Shown here piece by piece: positions 1 through 9,873 of a DNA stretch of 64,000 nucleotides. Every line of letters starts with the position of its first letter. The stretch's first letter is position 1. Position numbers and translations under genes: made by a program. Origin of the DNA: Campylobacter sp. RM16187 (GTDB taxonomy: Bacteria > Campylobacterota > Campylobacteria > Campylobacterales > Campylobacteraceae); NCBI RefSeq assembly GCF_025319965.1, contig NZ_CP012549.1, forward strand, positions 1,116,001 to 1,180,000. Reading direction: 5' to 3'. The notes beneath the pieces are model-generated. The model made no database searches. It had not been told where the DNA came from and was given only the letters and a program-made list of their open reading frames with translations.

Positions 1-676
1 TTGTGCCGCAAATTATGCCGCCGCTCTTTTTTGCCTGAAAGCCGATATGCCCGCCAAGCAGATAATCAATCCCTTCAAGTATGCCTGTTGGCTCCATTCC
101 GACAGCGCCTCTTGTGCCCTCTTCTGCGGTTTGAAAGATAAATCTAAATTTGCCGTTAAAGTCATCTAAATTTTCGCTTATGATCCTAGCAAGCGCAAGC
201 CCTATCGTGATATGTCCGTCATGCCCACAAGCGTGCATAATGCCGTCTATATCGGCTCTAAAGCCATCTTTACTAGCTCTATGTGAAGCCTCTCTACTCT
301 CGGTAACATCCACGCCGTCTATGTCAAATCTAAACGCAGTAGTAAGACCTGCTCTTCCGGTATCTATCTCAGCCACAAGCCCGGTTAAACCATCTTCCAT
401 CACAGGCAAAAACTCTTGCTCCTCTTTGCTTAGCAAGCTTTTTGCTCTTTCTAGATACTTTTGCATAGCCTCTTTTGTGCCAAGCCCTTGTCTGGCTTCA
501 GGTTTTACAACCTCGCGACCCATTTTTAAGGTGTATCCGTAGCCTTTCATTATAGAAGCGATCTTTGCGGTAGTAAAAAACGTAAACCAACCGGTTTCAG
601 GATGAGAGTGGAAAAATCGCCTATTTGCGATCATCTCTTCTTTTAAATTTTCGACTTTAGTTTGAATATGATCCAT
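1..676 (-). CDS. abgA: AbgA-like M20-family amidohydrolase, C-terminus beyond the window
   Basis: This is the N-terminal part (about 225 residues) of an M20/M40-type metallo-amidohydrolase; the rest lies off the left edge. The translation resembles subunit A of p-aminobenzoyl-glutamate hydrolase, which splits the folate breakdown product into p-aminobenzoate and glutamate. Visible landmarks are RRFFHSHPETGW near the N-terminus, FRFDIDGVDV, the metal-binding HACGHDGH block and FQTAEEGTRGA, all in the order expected for the family. The start at ATG 676 is supported by an AGGAG-like site a few bases upstream and a TATAAT box at 717-722. Substrate is inferred from resemblance, because indole-acetamide and N-acyl amino acid hydrolases share these motifs. 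Confidence 0.8.
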   Translation of the reverse strand, partial: MDHIQTKVENLKEEMIANRRFFHSHPETGWFTFFTTAKIASIMKGYGYTLKMGREVVKPEARQGLGTKEAMQKYLERAKSLLSKEEQEFLPVMEDGLTGLVAEIDTGRAGLTTAFRFDIDGVDVTESREASHRASKDGFRADIDGIMHACGHDGHITIGLALARIISENLDDFNGKFRFIFQTAEEGTRGAVGMEPTGILEGIDYLLGGHIGFQAKKSGGIICGT

Positions 677-716
677 ATTTTCGCTCCTTATATTAAATTA
701 GAAATCTTAATTGAAT

Positions 717-722
717 ATTATA
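717..722 (-). promoter_or_regulatory. Probable -10 box for the AbgA-like gene
   Basis: A perfect TATAAT lies on the minus strand about 40 bases upstream of the start codon in an otherwise AT-rich 137-base gap. Campylobacter sigma-70 promoters often lack a clear -35, and none is seen here. Confidence 0.4.
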
Positions 723-813
723 ACTCAAATTTAATTCTAAAAACTTAAAAATCAAATTAAATTTAATAAATCGTATTTAAAAATAACTATTTTTTAATCA
801 AATATTTAAAAGT

Positions 814-1875
814 TTATTTAAGTTCAGATTTTAGCTTAATTATGCGGTCATAAGACTCTTCTATGCGCTCTTTTTTGATCTTTTTGGAATTTATGGCATC
901 GACAATCACTTGAGTAATATACTCGCTAGTTCTGCGCTCTCCTATCATAAATTCGCTAAATAGCAGTATATCTCCACCGGCATTTATGAAATTTACAACT
1001 TTTTGCGTCATGCTAAAACCATTCAGTCCGCCCATCAACATATCATCGCTTATAACTACACCATCAAATTTCAAATCTTTTCTAAGTAAATTGCCTATAA
1101 TATCATTCGACATAGAGGCAGGAAACTGCGTATCTCTATCTAACAAATAGACATGAGATATCATTATTAGCTTGGACTTATCCCTTTTAATCGCATCATA
1201 ATAAGGTTTAAGCTCGCTATAATCAAAATTTTCTATCACTGTCTTTTCTATATGTGAATCTGTTTTTGCCGAACCATGACCAGGAAAATGCTTAAGAGTC
1301 GTTAAAACTCCAACCTCACTAAAGGCATCTAAAAATTCATTAGCGTATAAAGAAACCTCATCTATATTTTTACTAAAAGCTCTATTTTTTGAGGCAATTA
1401 TCGGAGAATTTGTATTTAGCAGATCAACAACGGGAGCAAAATTTAAATTTACACCAAGATCTTTTAGCTGATTTGCCATCTTTTTATATAGCTCGTTGGC
1501 ACCGTTTAAATCAAGAGTCCTGGCAACCTCGCTGGCAGATATAAATGTGCTAAATCCTTTCTTATCCTTAAATCTAGTGACATTGCCACCCTCTTCGTCA
1601 ATTGCAATAAAAATTCCACTTTGAGCTGATTTTAATGCAGAAGTTATTTTTTTTAAATTATCTTTTGTGCTTATATTTTTTGCAAATACAATAACTCCGC
1701 CAAAACGTTGATATTTTGCATCTGATACTACGGACATGGTATCATTCAAGCTTGAGCCGTTAAAACCAACCATTATCATCTGGGCTATCATTTTGCGAAG
1801 CGTAGGTCTCTCTTGGGCTAAGGAAATACAACTAAAAAACGTAAAACAAAGAAATAAATTTAAAATTTTTTTCAA
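814..1875 (-). CDS. Secreted glycoside hydrolase family 3 protein (NagZ-like)
   Basis: This is a 353-residue single-domain GH3 protein of the beta-N-acetylhexosaminidase type, which releases GlcNAc from peptidoglycan fragments. The family signature KHFPGHG is at residues 195-201, and the predicted nucleophile aspartate is in VVISDDM near residue 277. AIDEEGG (about 91-97) is the usual substrate-binding loop. Residues 1-20 form a signal peptide ending SLA/Q, so the protein is probably periplasmic, unlike the cytoplasmic E. coli NagZ. A lipoprotein anchor at Cys16 is possible but the lipobox is poor. It lies 39 bases downstream of gpsA on the same strand. Confidence 0.85.
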   Translation of the reverse strand: MKKILNLFLCFTFFSCISLAQERPTLRKMIAQMIMVGFNGSSLNDTMSVVSDAKYQRFGGVIVFAKNISTKDNLKKITSALKSAQSGIFIAIDEEGGNVTRFKDKKGFSTFISASEVARTLDLNGANELYKKMANQLKDLGVNLNFAPVVDLLNTNSPIIASKNRAFSKNIDEVSLYANEFLDAFSEVGVLTTLKHFPGHGSAKTDSHIEKTVIENFDYSELKPYYDAIKRDKSKLIMISHVYLLDRDTQFPASMSNDIIGNLLRKDLKFDGVVISDDMLMGGLNGFSMTQKVVNFINAGGDILLFSEFMIGERRTSEYITQVIVDAINSKKIKKERIEESYDRIIKLKSELK

Positions 1876-1914
1876 ATTTTATCCTTTCATAGGAGACTTT
1901 AAGCCAAATTTGAA

Positions 1915-2823
1915 TTAGAAGTTAGTGAAATTATGCCTTCTATTTAGAAGATCGTTTAAGCTCTTTTGAATCTCTTTTCCATTTAGCATTGCAGCTACTT
2001 CATTTACAATAGGAGTATAAATTCCCTCTTTTTTAGCAATTTTTTCTATGGCGTAAGATGTATCTATACCTTCAGCCACCTCTCCTAAATCATTTAGTAT
2101 CTTATTTAAGCTCTCATTTTTAGCAAGCCCTAAACCCACTCTATAATTGCGAGAAAGAACGCTTGAAGCGGTTAAAAACAGATCTCCCGCTCCACTCAGC
2201 CCTAAAAATGTCTCATCTTTAGCTCCAAAATATTTGCCAAATCTAGCCATTTCCACAAGCCCTCTGGATATAAGGCTGGCTCTGGCATTATTTCCAAGTC
2301 CAAGCCCATCGCAAACTCCACCAGCTATAGCTATGACATTTTTATAGGCTCCGCAAATTTCAGCTCCTATAACGTCATCCGAGACATAAGCTTTCATATA
2401 TTTTGGAAATAGTTTTGAAATCTCACTTGCAAGCTCTAAATTTGTAGAATTTACAACAAGAGCACAAGGCATTTCGCTTTGAACCTCTTTTGAGAAAGTT
2501 GGTCCTGAAAGAAAGGCTAAGTTGCCTTTTTCTGTATGCTCTTCATAGATTTCGTTTAGAAATTTTGAACTTTTAGTCTCTATTCCCTTAGATGCTACTA
2601 AAATTTTTTGATTGTAATTTTTAAAATTTGCTTTTAGCCAATCACTTGTAGCTTGAGTGGGGATGGTTATAACCAATAATTCGGCTTTCATGGCCTCATC
2701 AACACTCACAAAATGCGAAATTTCACGCGGAGTACGAGAGCTTATTACGCACTCATTATTTCTAGAAAGCGCATGAAATAGTGCACTTCCCCATTTCCCA
2801 GCCCCAATGACAGCTATTTTCAT
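1915..2823 (-). CDS. gpsA: NAD(P)-dependent glycerol-3-phosphate dehydrogenase
   Basis: GpsA reduces dihydroxyacetone phosphate to sn-glycerol-3-phosphate, the backbone for phospholipid synthesis, in the cytoplasm. The 302-residue product begins with a Rossmann fold (GAGKWGSALFHAL, residues 7-19). It contains the catalytic-lysine segment AYKNVIAIAGG, the GLGLGNNARASLISRGL motif and GLSGAGDLFLTA, all typical. Length is slightly short of the usual 320-340, which is normal in this group. Its start is one base after the gatB stop, so the two are probably cotranscribed with gatB first. Confidence 0.95.
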   Translation of the reverse strand: MKIAVIGAGKWGSALFHALSRNNECVISSRTPREISHFVSVDEAMKAELLVITIPTQATSDWLKANFKNYNQKILVASKGIETKSSKFLNEIYEEHTEKGNLAFLSGPTFSKEVQSEMPCALVVNSTNLELASEISKLFPKYMKAYVSDDVIGAEICGAYKNVIAIAGGVCDGLGLGNNARASLISRGLVEMARFGKYFGAKDETFLGLSGAGDLFLTASSVLSRNYRVGLGLAKNESLNKILNDLGEVAEGIDTSYAIEKIAKKEGIYTPIVNEVAAMLNGKEIQKSLNDLLNRRHNFTNF

Positions 2824-2824
2824 C

Positions 2825-4243
2825 TTAAAGCTTTGTTTTTAAGAGCTCGTTTACTTTTGCCGGATTAAATGCACCCTTGCCCTCTTTCATAATCTGTCCT
2901 ACGAAGAAGCCAAAGAGCTTATCCTTGCCACTTTTATACTCGGCAACTTTATCAGCATTTGCATTTAAAACAGAGTCTATTATAGCTAATATAGCTCCGT
3001 CATCACTTACTTGTTTAAGCCCTAATTTTTCTATAGTATCATCTACGCTTATATCGTTTTCCATAAGAAAATCAAGAACATCTTTAGCGGCCTTTCCGCT
3101 TATGGTGCCGTCCTCTATTCTATTTAAAAGAGTTGCCATTTTAGCGCTATTAACCGGGGAATTTTCAATAGTAACTCCGTTTTTAAGTCTACCAAGAAGT
3201 TCAACTAATACCCATGTGACACATAATTTAGGAGAGATTTTAGTATCTATTAGATCCTCAAAATATCTAGCGGTCTCAACGGTGCTTACAAGATTATTGG
3301 CATCATCTTCTTTGATTCCATAATCCTTAATATATCTAGCTACTTTTTGCTCCGCGAGCTCAGGAATCTTAATCGCTTCATTATACATATCATCAGGAAT
3401 TTCTACAGGAAGCAGGTCAGGATCTGGAAAATATCTGTATTCAGCACTATCTTCTTTACCCCTCATGGATCTAGTTACTAAATTTACAGTATCAAAAAGG
3501 CGTGTTTCTTGGCAAACTTCCTTGCTGTAAGTGCCGTCTTCCCACGCTATACTTTGACGCTCCACCTCATAATCAATGGCTTTTTGAATAAATCTAAAAG
3601 AATTTAAGTTTTTAATCTCGACTCTTGTATAAAGCTTAGTATCGCCTTTTGGTCTAATACTTACGTTAGCATCGCAACGAAAGCTTCCTTCTTGCATGTT
3701 TGCATCACTGATATTTAAAAATCTTAAAATAGAGTGAAGCTTTTTAAGGTATGCTACGGCTTCGTCACTGCTTCTCATATCAGGCTCGCTTACTATCTCA
3801 AGTAAAGGAGTTCCAGCACGGTTTAAATCCACAAAGCTCACACTTCCTTCGTGAACGTTTTTACCAGCATCTTCTTCAAGATGTGCGCGGTTTATGCCTA
3901 TTCTTTTTTTCTTTCCATCTACATCTATATATAGTTCGCCTTTTTCTACGATAGGAACTTCAAATTGAGAAATTTGATAAGCCTTTGGAAGATCCGGATA
4001 AAAATAGTTCTTTCTATTAAAAATCGATCTTTTATTAATAGTTGCATTTATCGCAGTTCCGAAACTAATGGCCTTTTTTACAACCTCTTTATTTAGAACC
4101 GGCAAAGCTCCAGGAAGAGCTAAACATATCGGACAAACATGAGTATTTGGCTCATCTCCAAAACTTGTAGAGCAAGAACAGAAAATTTTAGTCTTAGTAT
4201 TGAGCTGGGTGTGAACCTCAAGACCAATTACAACTTCAAACAT
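2825..4243 (-). CDS. gatB: Aspartyl/glutamyl-tRNA amidotransferase subunit B
   Basis: GatB is the kinase/transamidation subunit of GatCAB, which converts Glu-tRNA(Gln) and Asp-tRNA(Asn) to the amidated forms. The 472-residue protein is full length. It shows [16 protein letters not shown] at the N-terminus with zinc-ligand cysteines ([15 protein letters not shown]), the conserved HLEEDAGK block and the C-terminal YqeY-like tail domain. No gatA or gatC is in the window, so the complex is encoded at scattered loci as is common in Campylobacter. The unlinked arrangement does not weaken the call. Confidence 0.96.
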   Translation of the reverse strand: MFEVVIGLEVHTQLNTKTKIFCSCSTSFGDEPNTHVCPICLALPGALPVLNKEVVKKAISFGTAINATINKRSIFNRKNYFYPDLPKAYQISQFEVPIVEKGELYIDVDGKKKRIGINRAHLEEDAGKNVHEGSVSFVDLNRAGTPLLEIVSEPDMRSSDEAVAYLKKLHSILRFLNISDANMQEGSFRCDANVSIRPKGDTKLYTRVEIKNLNSFRFIQKAIDYEVERQSIAWEDGTYSKEVCQETRLFDTVNLVTRSMRGKEDSAEYRYFPDPDLLPVEIPDDMYNEAIKIPELAEQKVARYIKDYGIKEDDANNLVSTVETARYFEDLIDTKISPKLCVTWVLVELLGRLKNGVTIENSPVNSAKMATLLNRIEDGTISGKAAKDVLDFLMENDISVDDTIEKLGLKQVSDDGAILAIIDSVLNANADKVAEYKSGKDKLFGFFVGQIMKEGKGAFNPAKVNELLKTKL

Positions 4244-4358
4244 AATTAACCTTTGTATTTCTTAAATTTTGGAAAATATTTTATCAATTATTTCTTTTAA
4301 CTTATCTAAAATTCGTTATTTTGAGTTGATTTTATAAGTTGCAATAGAGATAGTAGTG

Positions 4359-4397
4359 TTTAAAAAAGAAAAAATACCGCCTAAATTTAGGCGGTAT
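4359..4397 (-). terminator. Intrinsic terminator of atpB
   Basis: A perfect 24-base palindrome with arms ATACCGCCTA and TAGGCGGTAT sits at 4374-4397, just after the atpB stop. On the minus strand it is followed by a run rich in T (TTTTTCTTTTTT), the classic form of a rho-independent terminator. Confidence 0.85.
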
Positions 4398-4407
4398 AAG
4401 TTTAAAA

Positions 4408-5112
4408 TCAGTGTTCTTCTGTTGCCAATGCGCCAGCGAGATACACAAAGGTAAGCATCATAAAAATAAATGTTTGAAGAATTGCCATAAGTGTCAAAAG
4501 TGCGTATGCAGGAAGTGGCGCTATAAAAGGTGCCAAAGCAAGCATAACAAGCAAGAATAAATCGTCTCCTTTAATATTTCCAAAAAGACGGAAAGATAAA
4601 GATACTATACGTGATAGATGCGATATGATCTCAACAAAGAACATAAGAGGAGCAAGTGCTTTACTAGGTCCCATAAAATGAGCAAAATACTTAATAACTC
4701 CGTTTTTCTTAATACCCTCAAAATGATAAAACACAAATACAATCAAAGCCAAAGTAAGAGTCATATTTAAACTAGCAGTTGGCGACTCAAAACCAGGAAT
4801 TATACCCATTACGTTGCTTGTAAAGATTATAAGTCCTATAGTAGCAACAAGAGGAAGATATTTTCTAGCCAAACTCTCGCTTCCTAATACATCCTTACCC
4901 ATAGATATAACGGCCTCTAAATATGCCTCGAAAACATTTTGAGTGCCGCGCGGAACAAGTTGCATGTTTTTAACCGCGAGTTTGGAAAAAGCTATAACTA
5001 TAACAGCAGCCAGCAAAAAGTGCATTGCATAAGTAAACATGTGCATAACGTGCTTATCGCTTGTAAATTGAGAAGCGATTACATTAGAGAATAAAAATAA
5101 ATTTTCTTCCAT
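4408..5112 (-). CDS. atpB: F0F1 ATP synthase subunit a
   Basis: Subunit a forms the proton half-channels of the membrane F0 sector and works against the c-ring. The 234-residue protein has five to six membrane helices. The essential arginine lies in [10 protein letters not shown], and the C-terminal helix contains [16 protein letters not shown], both family hallmarks. The gene stands apart from other atp genes, as is usual in Campylobacter, and ends in a strong terminator. Confidence 0.95.
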   Translation of the reverse strand: MEENLFLFSNVIASQFTSDKHVMHMFTYAMHFLLAAVIVIAFSKLAVKNMQLVPRGTQNVFEAYLEAVISMGKDVLGSESLARKYLPLVATIGLIIFTSNVMGIIPGFESPTASLNMTLTLALIVFVFYHFEGIKKNGVIKYFAHFMGPSKALAPLMFFVEIISHLSRIVSLSFRLFGNIKGDDLFLLVMLALAPFIAPLPAYALLTLMAILQTFIFMMLTFVYLAGALATEEH

Positions 5113-5227
5113 GTACTAACCTTAAATTCATAAATTTTCAGGTGATTTTAGCAAAATTATTGTTAAAAGTTTTTTAAGATTTTGAGTTTTATCTCTATGT
5201 TTAGGTGATTTCGTTAAATTATAAATT

Positions 5228-5988
5228 TCACTCTAAAAAGTAAGAGTAAAAAAGTTTCAAAATAGTAGCTCCCACCACAATCAAAAACATAGTTTTAATA
5301 AATTTAACTTCTTTTTTAATAACTAAATTTGACCCTATAAAAGCTCCAAAAATTTGCCCTACTCCCATTAAGATTCCAATCACCCAAAGCATATTTCCAG
5401 AAATGATGAATACACCCAAAGAAACTATATTGCTAATAAAATTTAAAAGCTTAGTATGAGCAACTGCCTTTTTCATGTTAAGTCCTATTAAAGCAACCAT
5501 TGCAAATGTCCAAAACGATCCTGATCCTGGTCCGAAAAAGCCATCATAAAATCCTAAAATAAGTCCAAAGGCAACATAAAAAACCTTATAGTTCATTCTA
5601 GAAGCCTTATCACTCTCTCCTATTTTGGGCATAAAAATAGTATATATAAAGATTGCTATCAATAAAAATGGTATCATGATTTGTAAAAATTTTGGATTTA
5701 AAAACAATATCAAAGTAGCGCCGGTAGCCGCTCCGATAAAAGTAAAAATAATTCCCAAAAAGGCTTCTTTATAATTAATCATTCCCTTTCTAGTAAAATT
5801 TAAAGTCGCAGTAAAACATCCAAATGTGCCTTGAAGCTTATTTGTGGCAAGCGCCATATGAGGAGGAACTCCCATAGCCATAATAGCAGGAAGAGTGATA
5901 AGCCCTCCACCTCCTGCAATAGCATCTACAAAACCGCCTAAAAATGCCGCTCCAAAAAAATGCAGTAAGCCAAAAAATCAAATTCCAT
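5228..5988 (-). pseudogene. TauE/SafE-family permease with a one-base frameshift in an A7/T7 run
   Basis: The long open part (from codon ATG 5881 downward) encodes a multi-helix TauE/SafE-type sulfite/sulfonate exporter. The expected family N-terminus is upstream. From ATG 5988, with AGGAAA just before it, the reading is MEFDFLAYCIF, and the second frame then continues GAAFLGGFVDAIAGGGG into the open part. The two frames are separated by a run of seven T (minus strand, 5954-5960). An eighth T would give one uninterrupted protein of about 254 residues. As written, the protein started at 5988 stops after about 16 codons. This is either a true lesion, a slippage-controlled switch or a sequencing error. 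Internal initiation at 5881 would lack the first helix. Confidence 0.8.
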
Positions 5989-6090
5989 AAATTTCCTATA
6001 AAAAATTAATAGCAAATAGTATTACAAATTTTTAAAATTTTTAATTAAATTTGTTTTTAAGAAAGAAAAAATAAGAGCTACAGATAAAAA

Positions 6091-6122
6091 CAGAAGATAT
6101 CGATCAAAACGATCGATATCTT
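6091..6122 (-). terminator. Intrinsic terminator of sodC
   Basis: Perfect 12-base arms AAGATATCGATC (6094-6105) and GATCGATATCTT (6111-6122) enclose the loop AAAAC. The hairpin sits 16 bases beyond the sodC stop, and on the minus strand CTGTTTTTATC follows it. The T-run is short, so efficiency is uncertain. Confidence 0.7.
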
Positions 6123-6137
6123 TAAAATTTATAAAAA

Positions 6138-6674
6138 TTAGTTAATAACACCACAAACTAATCTAGGACCGCCACCGCCTAATGGCTTTGGATGATCGTG
6201 GTGATTGTCTCCACCAACGTGAATCATTAAAGAGTGTCCCTTAAGCTCGTCAAGTTTTTTTATCTTAGGAGCTAACACAGGATAAACCGCATTGCCGTCG
6301 TGGTCAGCAAAAAGTGCAGGCAAATCACCCTTGTGTCCTTTGTCATCCCATGGGAATGAATGTTTTTTGGTGTCTGTCGGATCCCAGTGTCCACCAGCTT
6401 TCATACCTAGACCTTTTTCTGTGGCTCCACAATCAGGATTAACGTGGATATGGAATCCGTGCATTCCAGCCTCAATACCTTTTAGATTTGGAAAAAAAGC
6501 TACACCATAATTTGTCTCTATAGCAACTACCTCTCCTACTTTCATATTACCCTTTTCGCTTAGTTGTTCCATAGGGATAACTAAGTGTTGTTGAGACTTT
6601 GGATCAAACTGATGACCCTCATGTGCAAAAAGCATACCGCTTAAAACGGCGCTTACCAATAAAATTTTTTTCAT
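6138..6674 (-). CDS. sodC: Periplasmic Cu,Zn superoxide dismutase
   Basis: SodC dismutates superoxide in the periplasm. The 178-residue precursor has a signal peptide of about 17 residues ending in LFA. Copper and zinc ligands are visible: GFHIHV (His75, His77), GGHWDP (His96), [11 protein letters not shown] (His105, His114), FADHDG and IHVGGDNH (His152). Cys82 and Cys174 would form the structural disulfide, and Arg171 the substrate-guiding arginine. A clear AGGAG site precedes the ATG and an intrinsic terminator follows, so it is probably monocistronic. Confidence 0.96.
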   Translation of the reverse strand: MKKILLVSAVLSGMLFAHEGHQFDPKSQQHLVIPMEQLSEKGNMKVGEVVAIETNYGVAFFPNLKGIEAGMHGFHIHVNPDCGATEKGLGMKAGGHWDPTDTKKHSFPWDDKGHKGDLPALFADHDGNAVYPVLAPKIKKLDELKGHSLMIHVGGDNHHDHPKPLGGGGPRLVCGVIN

Positions 6675-6779
6675 TTACTCTCCTTTTAAAAAGTTAACGT
6701 AACTATATCACAACATTGTAAACAAATCTTAAGAAAAATCATCAAATTTGAATTTTTTTATATATTTTTTGATTTATAT

Positions 6780-7538
6780 TTATTTTTTTAGAAATATTTT
6801 ATCTATCTCTCCACTCTGTCCGATTCTATACAGAGCAAAATCATATTTAATAGGGTCAAGATAGTCAAATTCTCGAAGTTTGTTTGTCAGCTCTAAAACG
6901 GCATTAAAATCGTAACTCTTTCTATCTATAAGCCCAAGTCTTAAAGATACTCTGTGAGTATGAACATCAAGCGGCATCAAAAGCTCGCTCTTAGGTAAAT
7001 TTTTAAAAATTCCAAGATCAATATCGGTATCTCTTACCATCCAGCGCATAAACATATTATAGCGCTTATAAGGAGAAATCGGCTTACTGTCAAAGGCTCT
7101 GCCAAAGAAAAATTCATATCCGTCTGAACGGTAAGAATTTAAAGAATATATAAATTTTATAAGTTCGTTTACCCCATCTATCATGAGTCCGCTCTTATCA
7201 AAGCCGCTTTTGATTATAGCCTCTATATCACCATCTTTTTTAAGCCTACAAAAAGTTATAAAAATTTGCCTCACATCCTCTATATTTTGGAAGCGATATT
7301 TAAAATTTTGCAAATTTTCACAGATGTTTTTTTCGCTCTCATCAAAAAGGCTAAAATTTAAAGACTTTAAAAATTTAACTATCTGTTTAGCGCTACCGTA
7401 TCCAAACAATGCGCAAATTAATGCGATATTTGGCTCTTTGTAAATAGTCGCCACCTGAAGCGGATCATCCGCATTATAAAGCCCGTCCTTGGTATTTTTA
7501 CTAAGGACGTGACTATCAAGAAGCTCTTTTAAATCCAT
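6780..7538 (-). CDS. TIGR02757 (DUF2400) family protein
   Basis: This 252-residue cytoplasmic protein belongs to a conserved family of unknown function found in epsilonproteobacteria and Bacteroidetes. Features matching the family are NADDPLQVATIYK near residue 22, an Arg/Trp-rich centre (YKRYNMFMRWMVRD) and the final DPIKYDFALYRIG. The sequence pattern recalls helix-hairpin-helix DNA-repair glycosylase folds, but no catalytic residue can be assigned. The ATG overlaps the flgK stop by one base (TAATG), so translation is probably coupled to the flagellar operon. Whether it has a flagellar role is unknown. Confidence 0.8.
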   Translation of the reverse strand: MDLKELLDSHVLSKNTKDGLYNADDPLQVATIYKEPNIALICALFGYGSAKQIVKFLKSLNFSLFDESEKNICENLQNFKYRFQNIEDVRQIFITFCRLKKDGDIEAIIKSGFDKSGLMIDGVNELIKFIYSLNSYRSDGYEFFFGRAFDSKPISPYKRYNMFMRWMVRDTDIDLGIFKNLPKSELLMPLDVHTHRVSLRLGLIDRKSYDFNAVLELTNKLREFDYLDPIKYDFALYRIGQSGEIDKIFLKK

Positions 7539-9397
7539 TATTGTTTAAGAGTAAGTAGAGTATCCAGCATCTTCTCTACCGTAGTTATTACTTTGGCTGC
7601 AGCACCATAGCTTGACTGAAATCGGATCAAATTCGTAAGCTCTTCATTTAAATTTACTCCGCTAATAGACTGATGTTCGCTCATAGCAATCTTATTTATA
7701 GCGGTATTCGCATCATTTAGTTCATTTGTGGCTTGAGTTTCACTTGCAATATCTGTTGTAACAAATCTATAAAATCCCTCTATGGTTTCGATTTTATCGG
7801 CATGCTTGTTAGAATAAAAATGTATCTTATTATATTGAAGCTGAACCATCTCATTTGCTACATCATTATTACCAGGAGTTGGATTTGAATAGGCTTTAAG
7901 CTTATGAGGGTTACTGGCAAGCTCACTTTTTACGCTCATATCCCTTGCATCTGTGCCCTCAAAAAATCTATTTATACCGATAATTCCCGGGAAATTTGTT
8001 CCATTGTCAATAAATGCGATACTATATTCGCCCGAATGTCTAATAGGGGATACTCCAAACATTCCCTTATTAGAAATCGGATCATATTGATAATATGCCT
8101 TAAAATAGTCATTTACGTCGTTTAAGATGTTATTGTCGTTATTGTCGTCGGTATCCGCATTAAATTTTTTTACTATAGAGGTTCCTCTAGTAGGATCGTC
8201 CATAGTAGTAGAAGCATCTATTTTTATACTCTTTCTAGCAACCTCTTGCCCTTGATTGTTATAAACCACCACATCAAAGCTTCCGTGTTTTATATCGTCA
8301 TTAAAGTTCATTAGAGTTCTGGATGGATCTAAAAACGATAATTCATCGGTATTGATGCCTTCTACAGCAGATTTTGAATAGATATTATTGGTTTCGTTTA
8401 TTATGCCTTTGGCAAGAGTATTTAGATTATCGATATACTTTTGTATAATTCCATCCTGAAATTCACCGCTATCATCGATATATCTTCCTCTTAGATCTAA
8501 GGCAGCACCCAGTTTGCCTCCGGTTATCTTACCAGCCATATCTACTCGCTTGCCATCTTCTCTCTCGTAATAGATATTGTTAAAGTCAAATTTATTAGCC
8601 GAGCTATCTAGAGCAAGAGGATGAAATGTCACACCATCCACTATAGTAAATCCGGAAATATTTAGATTATATTTTGCGCCTGTATCGGTAACAGCAGGAT
8701 CTATATCTGCTCTGCCTTGAAGCTCGCCTTTAAAAGCAGTCGCATTTACAAGCCTTGAGATTGCAAGCTCCAACTGATCCCTTTTATCTCTAAGGTCATT
8801 GGCTCTAGTTGTGCCTATCGATTCTACGCGCATTATCTGCTTATTTATCTCAGATATCTCTTTTGCGTATTTATTTATCTCATTTACAGTAACTTCTATT
8901 TGAGAATTAGCGTCTTGTTGTATTTTATATAGCATCTTTACGCTATCTTGAATACTCTTTGATAGAGTTGAGGCTGAATTTAATAGATGTATCTTTTGAG
9001 AAGCTTCAGTAGGATTTGAAGCAAATTTATTCCATGCATCAAAATAATTTTGTATATCGCGACCTATTCCTACGCTTTGCAAATCGGGAAATCTCTTTGA
9101 AATTTCCTCAAGCATTCTCTTTTTGTATTCGGAAAATTCAAGATTACTTCCGGCACTTCTTAGCCTAGTAAAAGTAAATTCGTCGTGAACTCTTATTATA
9201 GTATCTACCTGAGTTCCTCTACCGACATCTCCTGGTATGCTATGTTCTGGCTCTCTAGCTGACTGAACCACACGCTGTCTTGTATAGTGTTCATTATCTG
9301 CATTTGTTATATTGTGACCTGTTGTTGTTATCTGCATTTGAGCAGCATCAAGCCCGCTTATGCCTATATGTAAAGATGAAAAAATACTACCGGCCAT
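7538..9397 (-). CDS. flgK: Flagellar hook-associated protein 1
   Basis: FlgK forms the junction between hook and filament. The 619-residue protein starts with the rod/hook-type coiled segment (GISGLDAAQMQITTTGHNIT, residues 13-32). It ends with the matching C-terminal heptad region (LTNLIRFQSSYGAAAKVITT), both of which are needed for export and assembly. The central D2/D3 region is variable. It lies three bases after flgN and is the last flagellar gene of the flgI-flgJ-flgM-flgN-flgK block. FlgN is its expected export chaperone. Confidence 0.95.
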   Translation of the reverse strand: MAGSIFSSLHIGISGLDAAQMQITTTGHNITNADNEHYTRQRVVQSAREPEHSIPGDVGRGTQVDTIIRVHDEFTFTRLRSAGSNLEFSEYKKRMLEEISKRFPDLQSVGIGRDIQNYFDAWNKFASNPTEASQKIHLLNSASTLSKSIQDSVKMLYKIQQDANSQIEVTVNEINKYAKEISEINKQIMRVESIGTTRANDLRDKRDQLELAISRLVNATAFKGELQGRADIDPAVTDTGAKYNLNISGFTIVDGVTFHPLALDSSANKFDFNNIYYEREDGKRVDMAGKITGGKLGAALDLRGRYIDDSGEFQDGIIQKYIDNLNTLAKGIINETNNIYSKSAVEGINTDELSFLDPSRTLMNFNDDIKHGSFDVVVYNNQGQEVARKSIKIDASTTMDDPTRGTSIVKKFNADTDDNNDNNILNDVNDYFKAYYQYDPISNKGMFGVSPIRHSGEYSIAFIDNGTNFPGIIGINRFFEGTDARDMSVKSELASNPHKLKAYSNPTPGNNDVANEMVQLQYNKIHFYSNKHADKIETIEGFYRFVTTDIASETQATNELNDANTAINKIAMSEHQSISGVNLNEELTNLIRFQSSYGAAAKVITTVEKMLDTLLTLKQ

Positions 9398-9400
9398 CTT

Positions 9401-9835
9401 TTAAACCCTTGCTTTAAATAGACTTTCAGGAGTCGGCTGACTCTTAAAATATCCATCGCTATCGTTTTTATTTTGAAACATATTAGAAGCCAAGCTATCA
9501 AAAAACTCTTTAACAACCACAACATATTTTGCGTATTCTTTGTTTTTTTCGTGAAGCTCTTCGAGTTTGCCACGCATTTTTACCAAATTTGACTTTATAT
9601 CATCGTCTAAAATACTTGCCAAATCGGTGCTATTATGTTCCTTTGAAACTCTGACAAGTTCCTTATCAAGCATTGATTTTGTAGCTTCAAATTTTTTTAC
9701 GAGTTGATTTTTTTTACTTACACTCTCTTCTACAGTTGAGTGCTTGGCTTCTTTTATGTTTTTTATATCTTGTGTAGTTACGGTTATAAGTTCATCAAGA
9801 ACACCTATAGCCTCTTGTAAATATTTTTTAAGCAT
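9401..9835 (-). CDS. flgN: Probable FlgN-type export chaperone
   Basis: This 144-residue, almost wholly helical and charged protein has no signal peptide or membrane segment. Its size, coiled-coil character (TTQDIKNIKEAKHSTVEESV onward) and position directly upstream of flgK match FlgN, the chaperone that delivers FlgK and FlgL to the flagellar export gate. Sequence identity within FlgN is low across phyla, so the call rests mostly on context and composition. The start codon lies inside the right arm of an inverted repeat (see 9835-9868). Confidence 0.78.
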   Translation of the reverse strand: MLKKYLQEAIGVLDELITVTTQDIKNIKEAKHSTVEESVSKKNQLVKKFEATKSMLDKELVRVSKEHNSTDLASILDDDIKSNLVKMRGKLEELHEKNKEYAKYVVVVKEFFDSLASNMFQNKNDSDGYFKSQPTPESLFKARV

Positions 9836-9868
9836 TTTGTCCCTTCTGTTTTTACATCGAGGACAAAA
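9835..9868 (-). promoter_or_regulatory. Inverted repeat that could mask the flgN ribosome binding site
   Basis: Between flgM and flgN the minus strand reads TTTTGTCC, 18 bases, GGACAAAA. The right arm includes the end of the GAAGGGAC Shine-Dalgarno region and abuts the flgN ATG. Folding would hide the site. The T-run needed for a terminator is absent. Function is inferred only. Confidence 0.4.
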
Positions 9869-9873
9869 GCTTA

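Noticed and set aside
150-542. Plus-strand open frame of 130 codons near the left edge
   Set aside because: It is antisense to the AbgA-like gene, whose metal-binding motifs are clear.
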